Positions 22,354 to 34,104 of a stretch of 64,000 bases of DNA are shown here, piece by piece. Every line of letters starts with the position of its first letter. Within the stretch, counting starts at the first letter, position 1. The stretch spans positions 620,001 to 684,000 of the forward strand of contig JAALGZ010000019.1 of NCBI GenBank assembly GCA_015227615.1, written 5' to 3'. The notes under the pieces are model-generated. The model made no database searches. It saw only the letters and a list, made by a program, of their open reading frames with translations, and had not been told where the DNA came from. Origin of the DNA: Labyrinthula sp. Ha. Its lineage: Eukaryota > Sar > Bigyra > Labyrinthulida > Labyrinthulaceae. Made by a program: the position numbers and the translations under genes.

Positions 22354-25300
22354 GTACATTAATTATTACCTTTACGATTAATTAATTCACTTTTACAGCT
22401 GAGTACAGCATAGAAAGAGATATAAGCTAACATAGCTAGAGTGATTTCTTCGCTAGATTATCTACACAGTTCTTGATACTACCATTAGATGAAAGAATAG
22501 TATCATGAAGCTCAGAATGTGTGGCAAATTGAATTCATTAATTTATGATAGAAACTCTCAGTACTTGAATCAGCAGTAGCGATATTTTATTTGTAATTAG
22601 TGATAAAATTTACTTAGATTCTTGATTAAAAATATGGTTCATAATTTAATGTGAGTGCTAACAATAAAAACATGTTTTTGTGTTCTAGGAAATGGTTATT
22701 ATGGAACATTGGCTCACAATGTCCTAAGTATCAAGTGATAGTAAGCAAAATAAAGAACAAACATTCAAATTAGTTCTATAACTAACAATTGGAATGAACA
22801 CACCAGTATGACGAGGACTTATCGCTTTAGTGTGGTTGGCTCAAACTCTACTCCTGTTTTAATCTATCTGATCTTTCACATGTAATCAAGTATTTTTGTT
22901 CTAGTGATTGATCAAGCTTAAGAACAGAAATTACTAGGTTTGTAGAAGAATAAATACACTTGAGTTTGAGCTCTGACTTGCAGGTGATGAGCTAGTATTT
23001 TCAACGCTCTTTCAAGCGCACATTATAGGCATCAAAACCATGATGACTCTCGAAGTTCATAGCCATTAAAAGGCTCCGATGCATTCTGTACAAAAGACTA
23101 TCCATATTCATAAAAGTGCAAACCCAAATAATTGAGAAAATTGTGCATAACTTCAATGTATAATAGAAACAGATAGATTTGGTTCCTATAAATGATATTT
23201 GAGTTATACTCTGAAGCTACTTTCAAAGGTTCTTGTTCATTTTCATTGTCATCAAGCTTATAAAAATAACCTATTCAAAATAAACAAGGTCAATTTCCCG
23301 TTAGGTAAAACCACATTGCACGAATTTCAGCGTAGTCAAATTATAAATATGTTCACTTTAACTGAATTCTCTTTCCTCAAGCCTTTCGTATTAGTTATAA
23401 CCATAAAATTTGATCCCAGACTACAACTTTTCACGAGTCTAACCATTAATTCCATTTTTAACGATTATTAAGTTTGCTAAACAGGTAAAAAATAGTAGTT
23501 AGACCTAAAATATTATGTAGCAATAGTCACCTTAAGTTAACCTCTCAGCTTTATCTTTATCTTGAAAATCTTCAAAAGTAATCATAAAAACTGCTAATTC
23601 TGAAGGACTTTTTTTCTTTCTTACTCAAGAACGAGAATTCATCTTACTGAGAAGATATATCGCTGAGGTTTAATGGATACTTTCGAAACGAGACGCTTCA
23701 GTCTTAAATAATTTTATTAAAGTACAAATAATAATATTCAAGTGGGATATGACAACCTTATGTGGAAATATTATCAGAGACTTAGCATAATATGTGTTAT
23801 AAAATCTGTACACCAGAGATTTATTTTTATTCCAGGGGGGGATAGAATATAGTTTAAAGAATGTTAAAATTCCTGGCGAAAAGGATATATATATATATAT
23901 TAGCATTTATGAGGTAGAAACAACTTCTACCATAACAAAATTTGAAGATCCACGTCAAGCTTACTGCCCACAAACTTTTTCTCTTCGCCAAATTATTGGT
24001 ACATCATCAAAAAGCTTTAATAAATTCAGAGTTTCTATCTCGTATTTTTGTATTGAAAATTGTTTGATATGATCAACTTTTCAGCTTAGAACTTTCTTTC
24101 ATCTAGAGGCCCGATGTCCCTACAATGCCCACAGTCCTTTAAGTCAATAAAATATGAACGAGGAATGAACTATTAAAGGCGAAATTACAAATTGATCCTC
24201 TAAGGTGTGTAAGAAAAAACGTTATTACATATGTGCCAAATCCATATTCTGGAATTTTCCATGTGCAAATCTATTATTTTTATTGCTAAGAATGCAGACT
24301 GATTCCAGATTATTTACTCCATTGCATTAATATGTTGGATAGAATCGAACTTCTCAGTTGCTATTTTCAAAATATTTTTGCTTCAATGGGTAAATTGTGT
24401 CATCTCAATCTAGGGTACTTCTGAAGAAGCTTCAGTATTCATTTAGTCGTAATGATTAAATTGTTGGATGGGATCTATTAGAATTAACTCGGTCTTTTTT
24501 GTTGATTTCTCAGACGAAGTTATTAATTACTTTGACTGAGATCGATACCCTTAGTAAATACCAGGAAATTGAATTAGACCAATCGGAGCATACCAGCTCC
24601 ATATCTTCTAAACCTGTTTCGACTGTTTTGATCAAGGGAAAGATTTTATCTATTTTATATATATATTCTGTGCCTATGACAAACACTTAGTTGCCTGAGT
24701 TCACCATACAAATAGTACTATCGCTAAACATTATTCTACTAGTCTCGTTTTCATCCATTTAATTCGACTTAAGCCGCACGACCTGTTGTACAGAATTTGC
24801 ATTCTCTCGCTAAGTTTTATGATTTTATGAGTTGTGTTAGAACTCTGCCTAAAGCAAAATTAATATTATAGTTCACGATCCTTTCTGGTAATCTCTTTGG
24901 CTATAGCGAGCCAATTGACCAAAAGCTCCCTATCAACACAGCCTAAGACTTCTAGGTAAAACGTCTAGTAGCTGGTAAGGCTAGATATATTGATGATTTT
25001 ATCAATTCATGAGTCATTGGGATCGTTTGCTTTCCATTTCTGTCCTCACACATCTTAATGTAAGCTTTCGTCTTTATATAATGAATAGGCGCTCCCGCAT
25101 GTTTTATTGATAATCAATGAGTACCTTTTGTGTTAATGTTTTTCTTAATTATTTGAAATGATAACTCCCTAACATTTCCGACTGACGACTGAAAATCAAC
25201 TGATTATCAAAACAGGAGCAGAATACTTTGAAATGAATGAAGACAACATCTCTTTTAGTGACTATCAAAATCAAAAAAACTATTGAATAATTATTGATGA

Positions 25301-26561
25301 ATCTTGTCAAATGCTTTGCCTAAATATAGGAGCAGCACAAAGTATTTGGGCTTTTAATCAATTTCTGAGAACAAGTTGTTTACGTCCACTTTCTTAATAC
25401 AATTTGAAGCCTCAGTACTCATTCCACAGGGGTAAGCACAATACTTCTATGAGGCAAAATTTGCAAAAAAAATAAAATGACTTTGGAGCAAAGTAGAAAC
25501 AGCAAAGGCTAGAAAAAATAAGTTAGGTCAAAGCAAGTGACAAATTTAAGTATCTAGAATGGGATTTTGTTAGGAAGCATTTCAAAAGAAAGAAGATAGT
25601 GTATAAATCTGTATTGTTTGAATACCGCTTAGACTTCCGGTTCAATGTTCATTTCTCATAGCAACTTCCTGTTTAGCTTGAAAGGTAAATATTTTTAAAT
25701 TAAGAACATTTCACTGATCAAAGAACTGCATAAAGATACGAAGAGCTCTTACACTGCTCGAGCTATTTCAATATTAGAAAAAAAAACTTTAGTATTTGTT
25801 TATATCAAACGCAAGACTAGTCAATCTCACACTAAAATATTACTTTCAATCACAAATGTTTAATTTTATTTGTTCTTATATTTGAGGTGTACTCTTCTAT
25901 ACCAATATTTCAAAACCTTCAATATTTCAATGAAATTGTACAAATAAATGGAATGAAACGCTACCGTTATGTTGATACAGGGGTTTTCTCTTTTCCATAT
26001 ACCCGGTCGCACATCTGTATTTCATCGGGAACTTCTGTTGTCGGAAAAACCGATAGGCTTTTCACGGCATCGGGAAGGGTCCCTTAACATCAAACTCAAT
26101 GGATAAGTATGCTCACGCGATAACATGCTCTAAAATAAGACTACGGGCTCGTCAAAGGAAGTCTCAAACTCTATTGCAATAATCGATATTGGTTCTTCTC
26201 GTATCTAGTATTGATTTGAACATTCGTACTAGTATCTGTATAGTAGCTGATCTCGTACTATTTCACAATCTTGAAGTCTCGAATACAGATAACCGAGATT
26301 TAGAATGAGTTAGCTCGGCATGTATATATACATATTGGTATTTTACGAGGAGAAGACAACAGGAACGTTGTATTAAAAATTGTCTAAATCCCGTCCTTTG
26401 GTCACCAAATATATGTTTTCTAGGCTCCAATTAACCCGGTTTATCAAGGGTCACTTCAGTTAGAAACTCCTTTTATATCTCACCGACCACGAGTATCTTT
26501 GCCACAGCGAAAATAAGACAACAATACGAAAACTTCATATGCATTTAGAGAATAGGGTACC

Positions 26562-26584
26562 TTAATAATAATAATAATAATAAA
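26562..26584. repeat. (AAT)n microsatellite
   Basis: About seven uninterrupted TAA/AAT units, read directly in the sequence. Confidence 0.9.
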
Positions 26585-27360
26585 TGAGTTGATAAGAAGA
26601 ATTGACCTTTTTGAGTCCCACTCAGGTGGGTGTATCAGATAAGACATAGATAAATTTTAGGAAAGAAACTTTTATCTCATGGTCTTGCAGCTACTAAACT
26701 TGAAATGTCGATTTGATAAGATAAGTTAATATAAATGTTCATTGGCAGCACTCAGAACTGTTCTATATGTGTATTCACTAATGCCGTTGATCGCCCAGGA
26801 CTTGGGTTCCCTCAGCTTGTGTACAGTGCAGAGGCGGAAACATTTAGGGTATAGTTGAAACGAATAATATGATGCCAAATAATACTTCATAATCCTTTTA
26901 GTTAATTAATAGATTAACCCTCGTTAAGGAGTCACGATGTTGCAACATGGAGAAGGCTTCTATGACCAGCTCCTACTTCTTATGCTTCACAAAGCGTTGA
27001 CCTGTTGTTAATATGTCTATAGGTTGCGCAAGGTATTTCTAGATTAGAGTTTGCTGGCTCAATATAATTCTATTATATAAGTCAAATTTCTGTGAAAAAT
27101 AACCTTGATAACACATTTCAGATAGTGCTTTTCAATTTCAGGTCCAATTCATAAAATCCTTAACATCCAGGTGACGGGAAAAATAGTCTAATGTCATGTC
27201 TGTGGCGGATTTGTTGAGGATTGAGATGTGGTGTGCTGGTAATCGTGGAAAGGGTCAGTTGTGAACTTCCTCGAGCGGATTAAAATAAGAAAGATGTTTG
27301 GCTCACAGCATATAGATTCTTGTAAGTATCATCAATTGGAGCTGTATTTTATCGATTAGA

Positions 27361-27418
27361 GAAATAGATGTAGTTACTGCAAATATACAGAAATAGATGT
27401 AGTTACTGCAAATATACA
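27361..27418. repeat. Perfect 29-bp tandem duplication
   Basis: Two exact head-to-tail copies of a 29-bp unit beginning GAAATAGATGTAGTTACTGC (27361-27389 and 27390-27418), followed by a few bases of a third. The perfect identity points to recent slippage or duplication. Confidence 0.95.
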
Positions 27419-30306
27419 GAAATATATGGAACCATCTTCTGTTCAAAGGTTGAGCCTTCATCCAGCATCTTCCTGTCTCACGGCAATACTGTTCCAATTA
27501 AACCTGAAGGTTAATGTATAAAAGCATTCGTCTTATCTGTATTTTTATATTGTTTGCTTAAAAATTCTTCTAGAAATTAGTTTAAATGAGTTTCTTTATG
27601 TGCAGACTCATTACAACCTTTCATATACTCAAAAGAATTTAATCATAATTAAGAATGTTCGTATCCATAGTTTATCTGTGTAGTGATACACTTTTGGTTA
27701 TTTTGCGTATGATTTTGTACCAAAATACAAGGTCTAAGTATTTTACTGTGCACATTGGTATGTATTTGGGTAGATATGATAGCAGATGTAACTTCTTGAT
27801 TGTGAACCCTCAAACGTCTTCGGATAAATTTAATTCCTTTCAGTTTTGGGTTTTATATTGACAACAGTCTCTGATGTTTGAAAAAAATCATTTAACCAAG
27901 CTATCATAGTAAAAGGTCCTTACTTATTTCCGTTTCCAACCGTAGTTTTATTTTAAAAGAAACAAATATGACCCAGGGAAGCAGAATTTACTGTATCTTT
28001 CTGTGCAAAAATACACACATACTTTCATCTTTTTACGTGTTGAGTTGGAGTGTATAATGTTTTAGGTTCAAGAATTCTCTTTTTGTTATCGCATAACTTC
28101 TGAATTTGTCACATTTAATATTTTTCAAAACACTGTCTATGAATTCCAGTAGATTACAGGGTTCGGTTAGGCCCTGAACCAATTAAACATTAGTAAGCAA
28201 AGAGGGGAAAAGGGACTGTTATTTCGTAATAATACTTGACTTCACAAATTCTTTACCTTATATAGAACTACGTGTTAACAACATTGTGTCTAAGCTAAGT
28301 AAAAATAGTTCCGAACCTAATTAGCCATAGTGTAAAGCAATTTTGGATATCCTTTGCTTCACTTGTTCGCATGCTAGTTTCAGTACAGCTTAAGCGCATT
28401 ATTAAAGACAGATAATAAGATCAGTGTTTTTTTCGGACTTAATCAACTCTTTAGTATTTGGGTTAAAGAGGGTCTTCTGTCCACAGTTACTAATGGTTAT
28501 GATGCTTCAAATATTTAAAAGCTTAATGCTGTTGGTCCTATATCCCTTGCGCGATCCAACAGGAAAAGTAGATTATTTTCTTCTGAACATACAAATATTA
28601 AAGCAAAGTTGACTGTTGGTGATTCTTTGCTACAAGGTATGTCTTAATATTTTATTTGACAGCTTAGCGCTGGATGTGTACGAAGCAGTGGGAAAAAGTA
28701 TCAGTAAATAATTACAGGGGTCATATCAGACTTTTTTCGTATGAAAATACTTACTGCTTATGCTAAAGGGAATGAATAGTTACTGGTTGGTCTTCTGAAA
28801 GAGCTCGGCCAATAATTCGTTGTAACCATGCTCTAAAAAGAGTTTTGAGTTTCAAAAGTATGTGTCATGAACTTAATTGAAATGCAACTGCATCTATAAT
28901 TATATAATTATTTAATAAAATTGCTAGAATTTGGGATCCTTTTCTTAGGAAGAGAGCTTATTTGCGCGAACTGGTACGAGGCACCCAATGTTTACACTTA
29001 AATATATCTACAAAACAGAACATTATCCCATTTTATAAGCTGAAGGTAGTAGCTTAGTAATTAGATATTTTCTTAGGTTGTAGCCAAGTTTTTCTATAAT
29101 ATCTAATAATATTTATACTCTCCATATTTACTCAGCCAACCAAATGGGAAATATATTCATAGTTTTTCATCAAGAAGCTTGCAAGAATAGTAGCATTCTT
29201 CTCTGAATTTCAGTATTTCATTATTGGAAGTCATCTTTGAGGTTAAGTTTCCTTTTTTGTTTTAAACCTAGTTTCGTTTTTATTCATCGAATCTTATTTC
29301 TTTGACAAGCCTTTCCGTGGGAAGAATATTCCTGTAACAATATAGTTCAAGAACTTCGGTAAAATTGTCTTTCATGACACGCTTCATATCCATGACACAC
29401 AGTTCAAATTTAATCCACAAACTGTATCCCACCATATAGTTGAAGGTAGTTGGACTTATCATTATTAAGCTGGTTTGTGTTTTCGTTCTTAATATTTAAA
29501 GCAATTAGGAAGATTTTGAAGACTATGTTTTTGGCAATAATTATAATTATTATTGGCCATATTTATTAATTCTGACGAAACATTGTACCAGTATGTATGA
29601 ATATTCTCCTTGCTCATTTCTCCTTGTTTTTCTGTATTCGTAAGCCGCGAAGACATGTAGTAATACGTTTGCACGCCGTAATCAAGCCTTCTGTGAATTC
29701 TGTGTACTAGCTTGATTTGGAAACGCACTAGACAGATAAATGTAATTATATTGCCTCAATATTATCTAAGGCACTAAAATTTTGTACTTGAATATATTTT
29801 AAGGAGTTTCCTATGCTTCATCTCTCTTTCACTTAAATATACTCTTTTAGTATCTGCTTAGTTGAGTGCAAAGATCCTTTTTGAGAGTTAAGGTAAAATA
29901 TGCTTGAACATGACTGCTTCATCATTAATTATAGTAAACAAGATCACAATGCTCTGGAGTTTCATGCGTTAATGTTCTGTAGCAGGCTACATATCTTATT
30001 ATTCTCGACTTTTATAAAATTTGTTTTCTTTGTATCTTCAACAGATTTCTTATTATAATTTTGTAAGTATGCTTCTACATGCCAATAGTAGAACTCATGA
30101 AAACCATAAGAATCATTTAACAGTAATGATATCATGAGCCGCATAGCTAGCCATACCTCAAGCTATCGCTAAAACTTTGTCTAACTCATGCTTTTATTAA
30201 AGGTGAACGACTAGTAGAAGCGCTGTACAAAGTAAACAAAGTTCCAGTAACGCTATATCATCATTTGAACCTTAGAAGCTATAAAATATCAGCTCCCAAT
30301 CTAAGA

Positions 30307-30443
30307 TTAGTGTTTCTTATCGTAACATCAAGCACGGTAGTTAACGGAAACTATCCAACTATTTTACTTTTCCTCTATAAAACTAGGTAAAATTAGGACA
30401 TTTCTTCCCGATAGTTAACGGTAAGCCTGATAAGAAACCTTAA
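30307..30443. mobile_element. 137-bp MITE related to the right end of the hAT copies
   Basis: Left end TTAGTGTTTCTTATCG; right end, read inverted, TTAAGGTTTCTTATC, matching at 13 of 15 positions. Inside each end is an inverted TAGTTAACGG subterminal word (30339 and 30413). The same ends and words occur at the right ends of the large copies at 43139 and 54033. It is non-coding, so presumably mobilised in trans. No clear target duplication was seen. Confidence 0.6.
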
Positions 30444-31037
30444 TTGAGAGTTTCTTGAATACCCTCTAAGTTTAAACGCCCCACAGATGTTCACTTTACT
30501 TGGGCTTTTTAACATTACCTAGACAATTTCAGTAGTGCTTGTAGTAAGTTACACAAAGTGCTATGGAAGCGCAAATGCGTCATTTTCATATCTTACCTGG
30601 TTCCATGGCATTGGTTTGACTATAAGAAGGATGGTTTTAGAATAAACCAGTATCAAGATTCAACAAGGATTCATAAGAAAGTTGCATAAAGAGATAAGTT
30701 TCTACATTCACAATGGTTCTGCATGCGTATATCCTCTGGAGCGAGTCAAGTATGCGAAAGAACAAACTTGAGATCCTGGTTAGATGAAGCAGAGTTTCTG
30801 CGCGAAGAAACTCGAAAGTAAAGAAGAGTCTTTACAGCAGTTACCCGTCACAAGCAAGTAGATTATGATTGATAGCAGCTTTTTTCCAGGAAAATTTAAG
30901 TATATAGAATAGCATAGCATGAATTATAAGGATTTCAGTCTGAATCAAGACTTGGGCAGAGAAGATCTTCCTTCGACGTATATCTCATTATTTCTGTAAA
31001 TAAAACTAAAAGACAAACTTAGCTATATCAAAAGTGT
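30444..31037. other. Intergenic, possible decayed coding pocket
   Basis: Around 30715-30860 the composition is richer in G and C. Short open frames (for example a 34-codon frame from ATG 30723 containing LRSWLDEAEFLREETRK) look protein-like but are not linked by an obvious intron. No family recognised. Confidence 0.25.
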
Positions 31038-31301
31038 TCAAACAAACACAGAAAATAAACTTTCATTCGAATCTTCAAGACCAAGTTCTTCATCCAGGAA
31101 AACTAGAACACCAACTGCTACATTTGCAAGAAAGACGATACATAGCGTCAAACACACACAGGTTCTTAAAAAACCATGTCCAACGTCAACTGGTTGAGGA
31201 GGTGTACGAGCTAAACCAGGTGGTGGAGGAGGTGAAGAAGGTAAACCAGGTGGTGGAACTACATTTCGGGGCAACGTCAAAGAAACCTCGCCTTGGCTCA
31301 T
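31038..31301 (-). CDS. Possible small proline-rich single-pass membrane protein
   Basis: Open frame of 87 codons from ATG 31301. Residues 15-37 are proline-rich (PPPGLPSSPPPPPGLARTPP), followed by one hydrophobic segment of about 22 residues (46-68, CVCLTLCIVFLANVAVGVLV core) and a short acidic tail. This layout suggests a tail-anchored or type II/III membrane protein with an SH3/WW-type ligand stretch. The plus strand is also open here but lacks an ATG. No family recognised; it lies 640 bp downstream of, and on the same strand as, the SGNH gene. Confidence 0.4.
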   Translation of the reverse strand: MSQGEVSLTLPRNVVPPPGLPSSPPPPPGLARTPPQPVDVGHGFLRTCVCLTLCIVFLANVAVGVLVFLDEELGLEDSNESLFSVFV

Positions 31302-31941
31302 ATCTCGCGCTTCAACTAGAATGCTTTTATTGTAAACAGTTCCAATTTCCGACCTGATTAAGCCGGTTTACAAAACGTTCATTGATATTTCCAGAGAGTG
31401 ACTTCTATATTCCCGGAACCTACGTGGAATGTGAAAGTAATAACAGGTAAACCAAACTGGAATTATTTCTGTTGCATATCTGTAAGAATAGATATCATAT
31501 GAAAATGTCATATAATTTAGTTACTTTTGGAGTTGCTTAAGTCTGTCATCACTACCAATAGTTTTAGTTTTCTTCTCAGGTGTTTGGGAATTTGACCAGA
31601 AAACTGAAGCAGTAAAGGAACAATGTTTTGAACCAAAAATATCAGCAAGAATAAGCGTAGAATCCATAATTCTTTTCACAGTCTTGCGCTTTAACCCTTT
31701 ACTGCTTAGCTTGCTTCAGTAAGTTTATAAAAAGATGCCCTGGGAGAGATATCACAAGAACACAAAATACGTCCCTAATGTTTGAAACTTCCAGAACCTG
31801 AAACACTTCATCTTACTAGGGAGCTACTGGATTTCTGTAGCTTTTCATTTGCATTAAAAAAAAACTCTCGAAGTGCTACATGAAGTATAAAAGATGGATA
31901 TATAGCTTTTCAAATTGTTGGAGGGAGTACCAAATGTATGT
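31302..31941. other. Intergenic region between the small membrane ORF and the SGNH gene
   Basis: AT-rich, frames closed, nothing recognised. It must hold the 3' UTR of the SGNH gene and, if real, the promoter of the 31301(-) gene. Confidence 0.4.
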
Positions 31942-33285
31942 TTATGTGTTGTAAACACCTCCCTGACAGAGAATGAAATCAACAAGCTGCTTATTTGTTT
32001 CACTTCCAAAGTGTCGCATATCTCCGGGGGATTTAGGGTCATGTAGGCCAACCCAGGAAGCACCAGCAGTGTCAACCAGATTAATGGCAGAGAACTCCCT
32101 TTCTTCTAGGACTGATCTTGAAAATAAGTTCAGCAGATCCACCCTAGGCTGTGTCATGAAGTACTTAGAAGTATCATTTTCTATACCTTTATATTCATCT
32201 GGATTCACTATAGTTGTTAATAAGTAGTTCAAGCGAATATCGATATCGGGCAGATTCTTCACTTTGCTCAAAAAAAGGCTTAGTAAAGATTTCATCGTCA
32301 TCTTATATGTTTCTTTTTCTGCGTAGAACTTACCGTATGCTACATCCCATAGTCCAGCAAAGTTAATAAAAACATAGTTCACAGTGTTTGGAGCTTTTTT
32401 TATCTCCTTGAATACTTCATTGATTCTAGCCTCAAATTCTGGTACGTGGTTTTGAAGAGGACCCTTTGTTTTTTCACAATCTATTACATGTCGTTTTCCC
32501 TTAGGTAAATGCTTTTTGAACCAGTCACATTCATAAAACACTTGTGAAGAGCCAATGAAGTAAAACGCTACGGTTTCCACCTTTTCCTCTTCTAACCAAC
32601 CATCAAGATTTGATGAACATGAGGACTGAAGCTTCAAGCCTTTTGGAGATTCCACTAGCCAGTCATCAAACATCTGTCTCGGCAATGGCTCTCCATTTGA
32701 AAGCGTAATGCGTCTCTTAATTCCGGCTATAAAAGACATTTTGTGAGAAAATAAAACAGGAACGTAATCTGTCAACGAAGATCCCAAAGAATGATACTCT
32801 TTTCGCATACTTGCCTCAAGAGTACACTGGTAAGAATCAATTTTCTCTTTGATATCAATTTTGTTCCAGAAAAGTCTATATACGTTTTCTGTCTTTACTA
32901 AATGCAGTTTACTTTCACCCAGATCTCCTGCTTCATTGAACTCGTCTAAGTAACCAAGCCCATTTGAAAGGAAATACTTCTTGTACCTGTTTTTTCCGCA
33001 GATCCCTGTTAATTCGACCAGATAAACACCCTCGCCAACAAATCTTTGCTCTAGTTTCACATCTCCAAGTGAAACAAAATCTTTCCGGTATCCAACATAA
33101 AATATTTCGTTTTTTGCAAGAAAGTTAACGGATAAAATATATATCAACAAAAAAGCAAAAAACGGACAAATGAACGACAAAAAATTTGTTCTAGAACTTT
33201 TCACAAAGTGGAAGTTGGAAGACGAAGAAGATGATAAAGAGGGAAAAGTTTTATTGATAAATTTTTGTCTCATTGATAAGTGCAT
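31942..33285 (-). CDS. Type II membrane protein with a C-terminal SGNH/PC-esterase-like domain
   Basis: Protein of 447 aa from ATG 33285 (an alternative ATG lies at 33273). A short Ser-rich cytosolic tail is followed by one membrane anchor (about 35-57), a poorly conserved region, and a C-terminal domain resembling the SGNH-hydrolase clan as in NXPE/TBL-type proteins. Block I is FYFIGSSQ (241-248, GSS in place of GDS). A VFINFAGLWD strand (305-314) sits where block III occurs. A C-terminal D-x-x-H pair (D422, H425 in DMRHFG) would complete the triad. Such anchored proteins usually sit in the Golgi and modify sugars, for example by O-acetylation. The activity here is inference, especially since the usual GDS motif is altered. 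Its 5' end overlaps the oppositely oriented phosphopantetheine adenylyltransferase gene by 116 bp. Confidence 0.75.
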   Translation of the reverse strand: MHLSMRQKFINKTFPSLSSSSSSNFHFVKSSRTNFLSFICPFFAFLLIYILSVNFLAKNEIFYVGYRKDFVSLGDVKLEQRFVGEGVYLVELTGICGKNRYKKYFLSNGLGYLDEFNEAGDLGESKLHLVKTENVYRLFWNKIDIKEKIDSYQCTLEASMRKEYHSLGSSLTDYVPVLFSHKMSFIAGIKRRITLSNGEPLPRQMFDDWLVESPKGLKLQSSCSSNLDGWLEEEKVETVAFYFIGSSQVFYECDWFKKHLPKGKRHVIDCEKTKGPLQNHVPEFEARINEVFKEIKKAPNTVNYVFINFAGLWDVAYGKFYAEKETYKMTMKSLLSLFLSKVKNLPDIDIRLNYLLTTIVNPDEYKGIENDTSKYFMTQPRVDLLNLFSRSVLEEREFSAINLVDTAGASWVGLHDPKSPGDMRHFGSETNKQLVDFILCQGGVYNT

Positions 33286-34048
33286 CGCAAAGATTGATAG
33301 TTCAGCAAGTTTGCACGTTGTATTTGATTTTCATGGAGCCGAAGAAAACGAGAAACGTGAATTCTTCCAGAAAAACTTGACGAGGTATTCAAATCATATG
33401 CATGATTGTTGTTTGACCCATGGAAAAAGTAAGCTGGATTGTTCACTGATGTTTTCAGTGTTAGAAGACAACACCACAGTCATGTTTACTGGGGAAGAAT
33501 CAGAGGGTTTAAACAAGATATCATTATTTAGTGAGATCAAGCACATCCTGGAGCTGAAATTTTATGTTTTTGATACTTGCAGCAGATCTCTAGCCTTTGA
33601 CAACGTCGTTCTTGGAGGAACTTTTGACAGACTACATCTTGGACACAAGAAGCTGCTTTCTGCATCTCTCATGTGTGCGAACAAGAGAGTTGTAATCGGG
33701 ATAACGAATGATCAGATGTTGCGACAGAAGTCTGATGTTAGTATGATTCAACCACTAAATCAGCGTGTGAGATCCGTTCAACAATTTTGCGCAGCTTTCG
33801 ATTCTAGCATAAAGTGTGAGCCTCATGAAATTTCGGATCCGTTTGGGCCAAGTATAGTAGACCAAGACTTACAGGCGATTGTTGTATCGAGTGAAACTTT
33901 AAAGGGAGCTAGGATGGTGAATGATAAACGAGTTCAAAATGGGTTAAATGAGCTGCAAGTTGTTGCTGTTTTAAGAAGCAACAATCACACACTGAGTAGC
34001 ACATTCTTGAGAAACCTAGATAACAAAGAAGAAAAGTTGAACGTTTAA
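33170..34048 (+). CDS. Phosphopantetheine adenylyltransferase (eukaryotic type, monofunctional)
   Basis: Catalyses ATP plus 4'-phosphopantetheine to dephospho-CoA, the penultimate step of coenzyme A synthesis. It is 292 aa from ATG 33170, one exon. The N-terminal 145 residues form the weakly conserved extension seen in the eukaryotic enzyme (strands KVLLINFCLI and SLHVVFDFHG). The nucleotidyltransferase core follows: VVLGGTFDRLHLGHKKLL, with the HxGH motif at H156-H159, VVIGITND, and the closing LSSTFLR (275-281). Unlike animal CoA synthase there is no dephospho-CoA kinase domain fused at the C-terminus, so that enzyme must be encoded elsewhere. The next in-frame Met is residue 77, inside the structured extension, which supports the upstream start and hence the overlap with the SGNH gene. 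It ends 56 bp from the convergent PH-like gene. Confidence 0.92.
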   Translation: MNDKKFVLELFTKWKLEDEEDDKEGKVLLINFCLIDKCIAKIDSSASLHVVFDFHGAEENEKREFFQKNLTRYSNHMHDCCLTHGKSKLDCSLMFSVLEDNTTVMFTGEESEGLNKISLFSEIKHILELKFYVFDTCSRSLAFDNVVLGGTFDRLHLGHKKLLSASLMCANKRVVIGITNDQMLRQKSDVSMIQPLNQRVRSVQQFCAAFDSSIKCEPHEISDPFGPSIVDQDLQAIVVSSETLKGARMVNDKRVQNGLNELQVVAVLRSNNHTLSSTFLRNLDNKEEKLNV

Positions 34049-34104
34049 CAGCCATTCAACACCCTGTCGCGAATATTATTCAAATACAACTATCTGAAGC
34101 AAAA

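Larger units (their letters stand above)
22354..30306. other. Long gene-poor stretch
   Basis: About 8 kb without a gene I can support. It contains simple repeats at 23884-23901 (TA)n and 26562-26584 (AAT)n, and a 29-bp tandem duplication at 27361. A few slightly GC-richer pockets (25930-26090, 28430-28640, 26930-27030) have open frames of 30-66 codons without a recognisable family. They may be decayed genes or chance. Confidence 0.45.

Noticed and set aside
31034-31357. Plus-strand open frame and a Gly-rich frame interrupted by one TGA (considered as a selenoprotein)
   Set aside because: Neither frame has an ATG and the glycine run is simply the complement of the proline-rich minus-strand frame; no SECIS-like hairpin was recognised.
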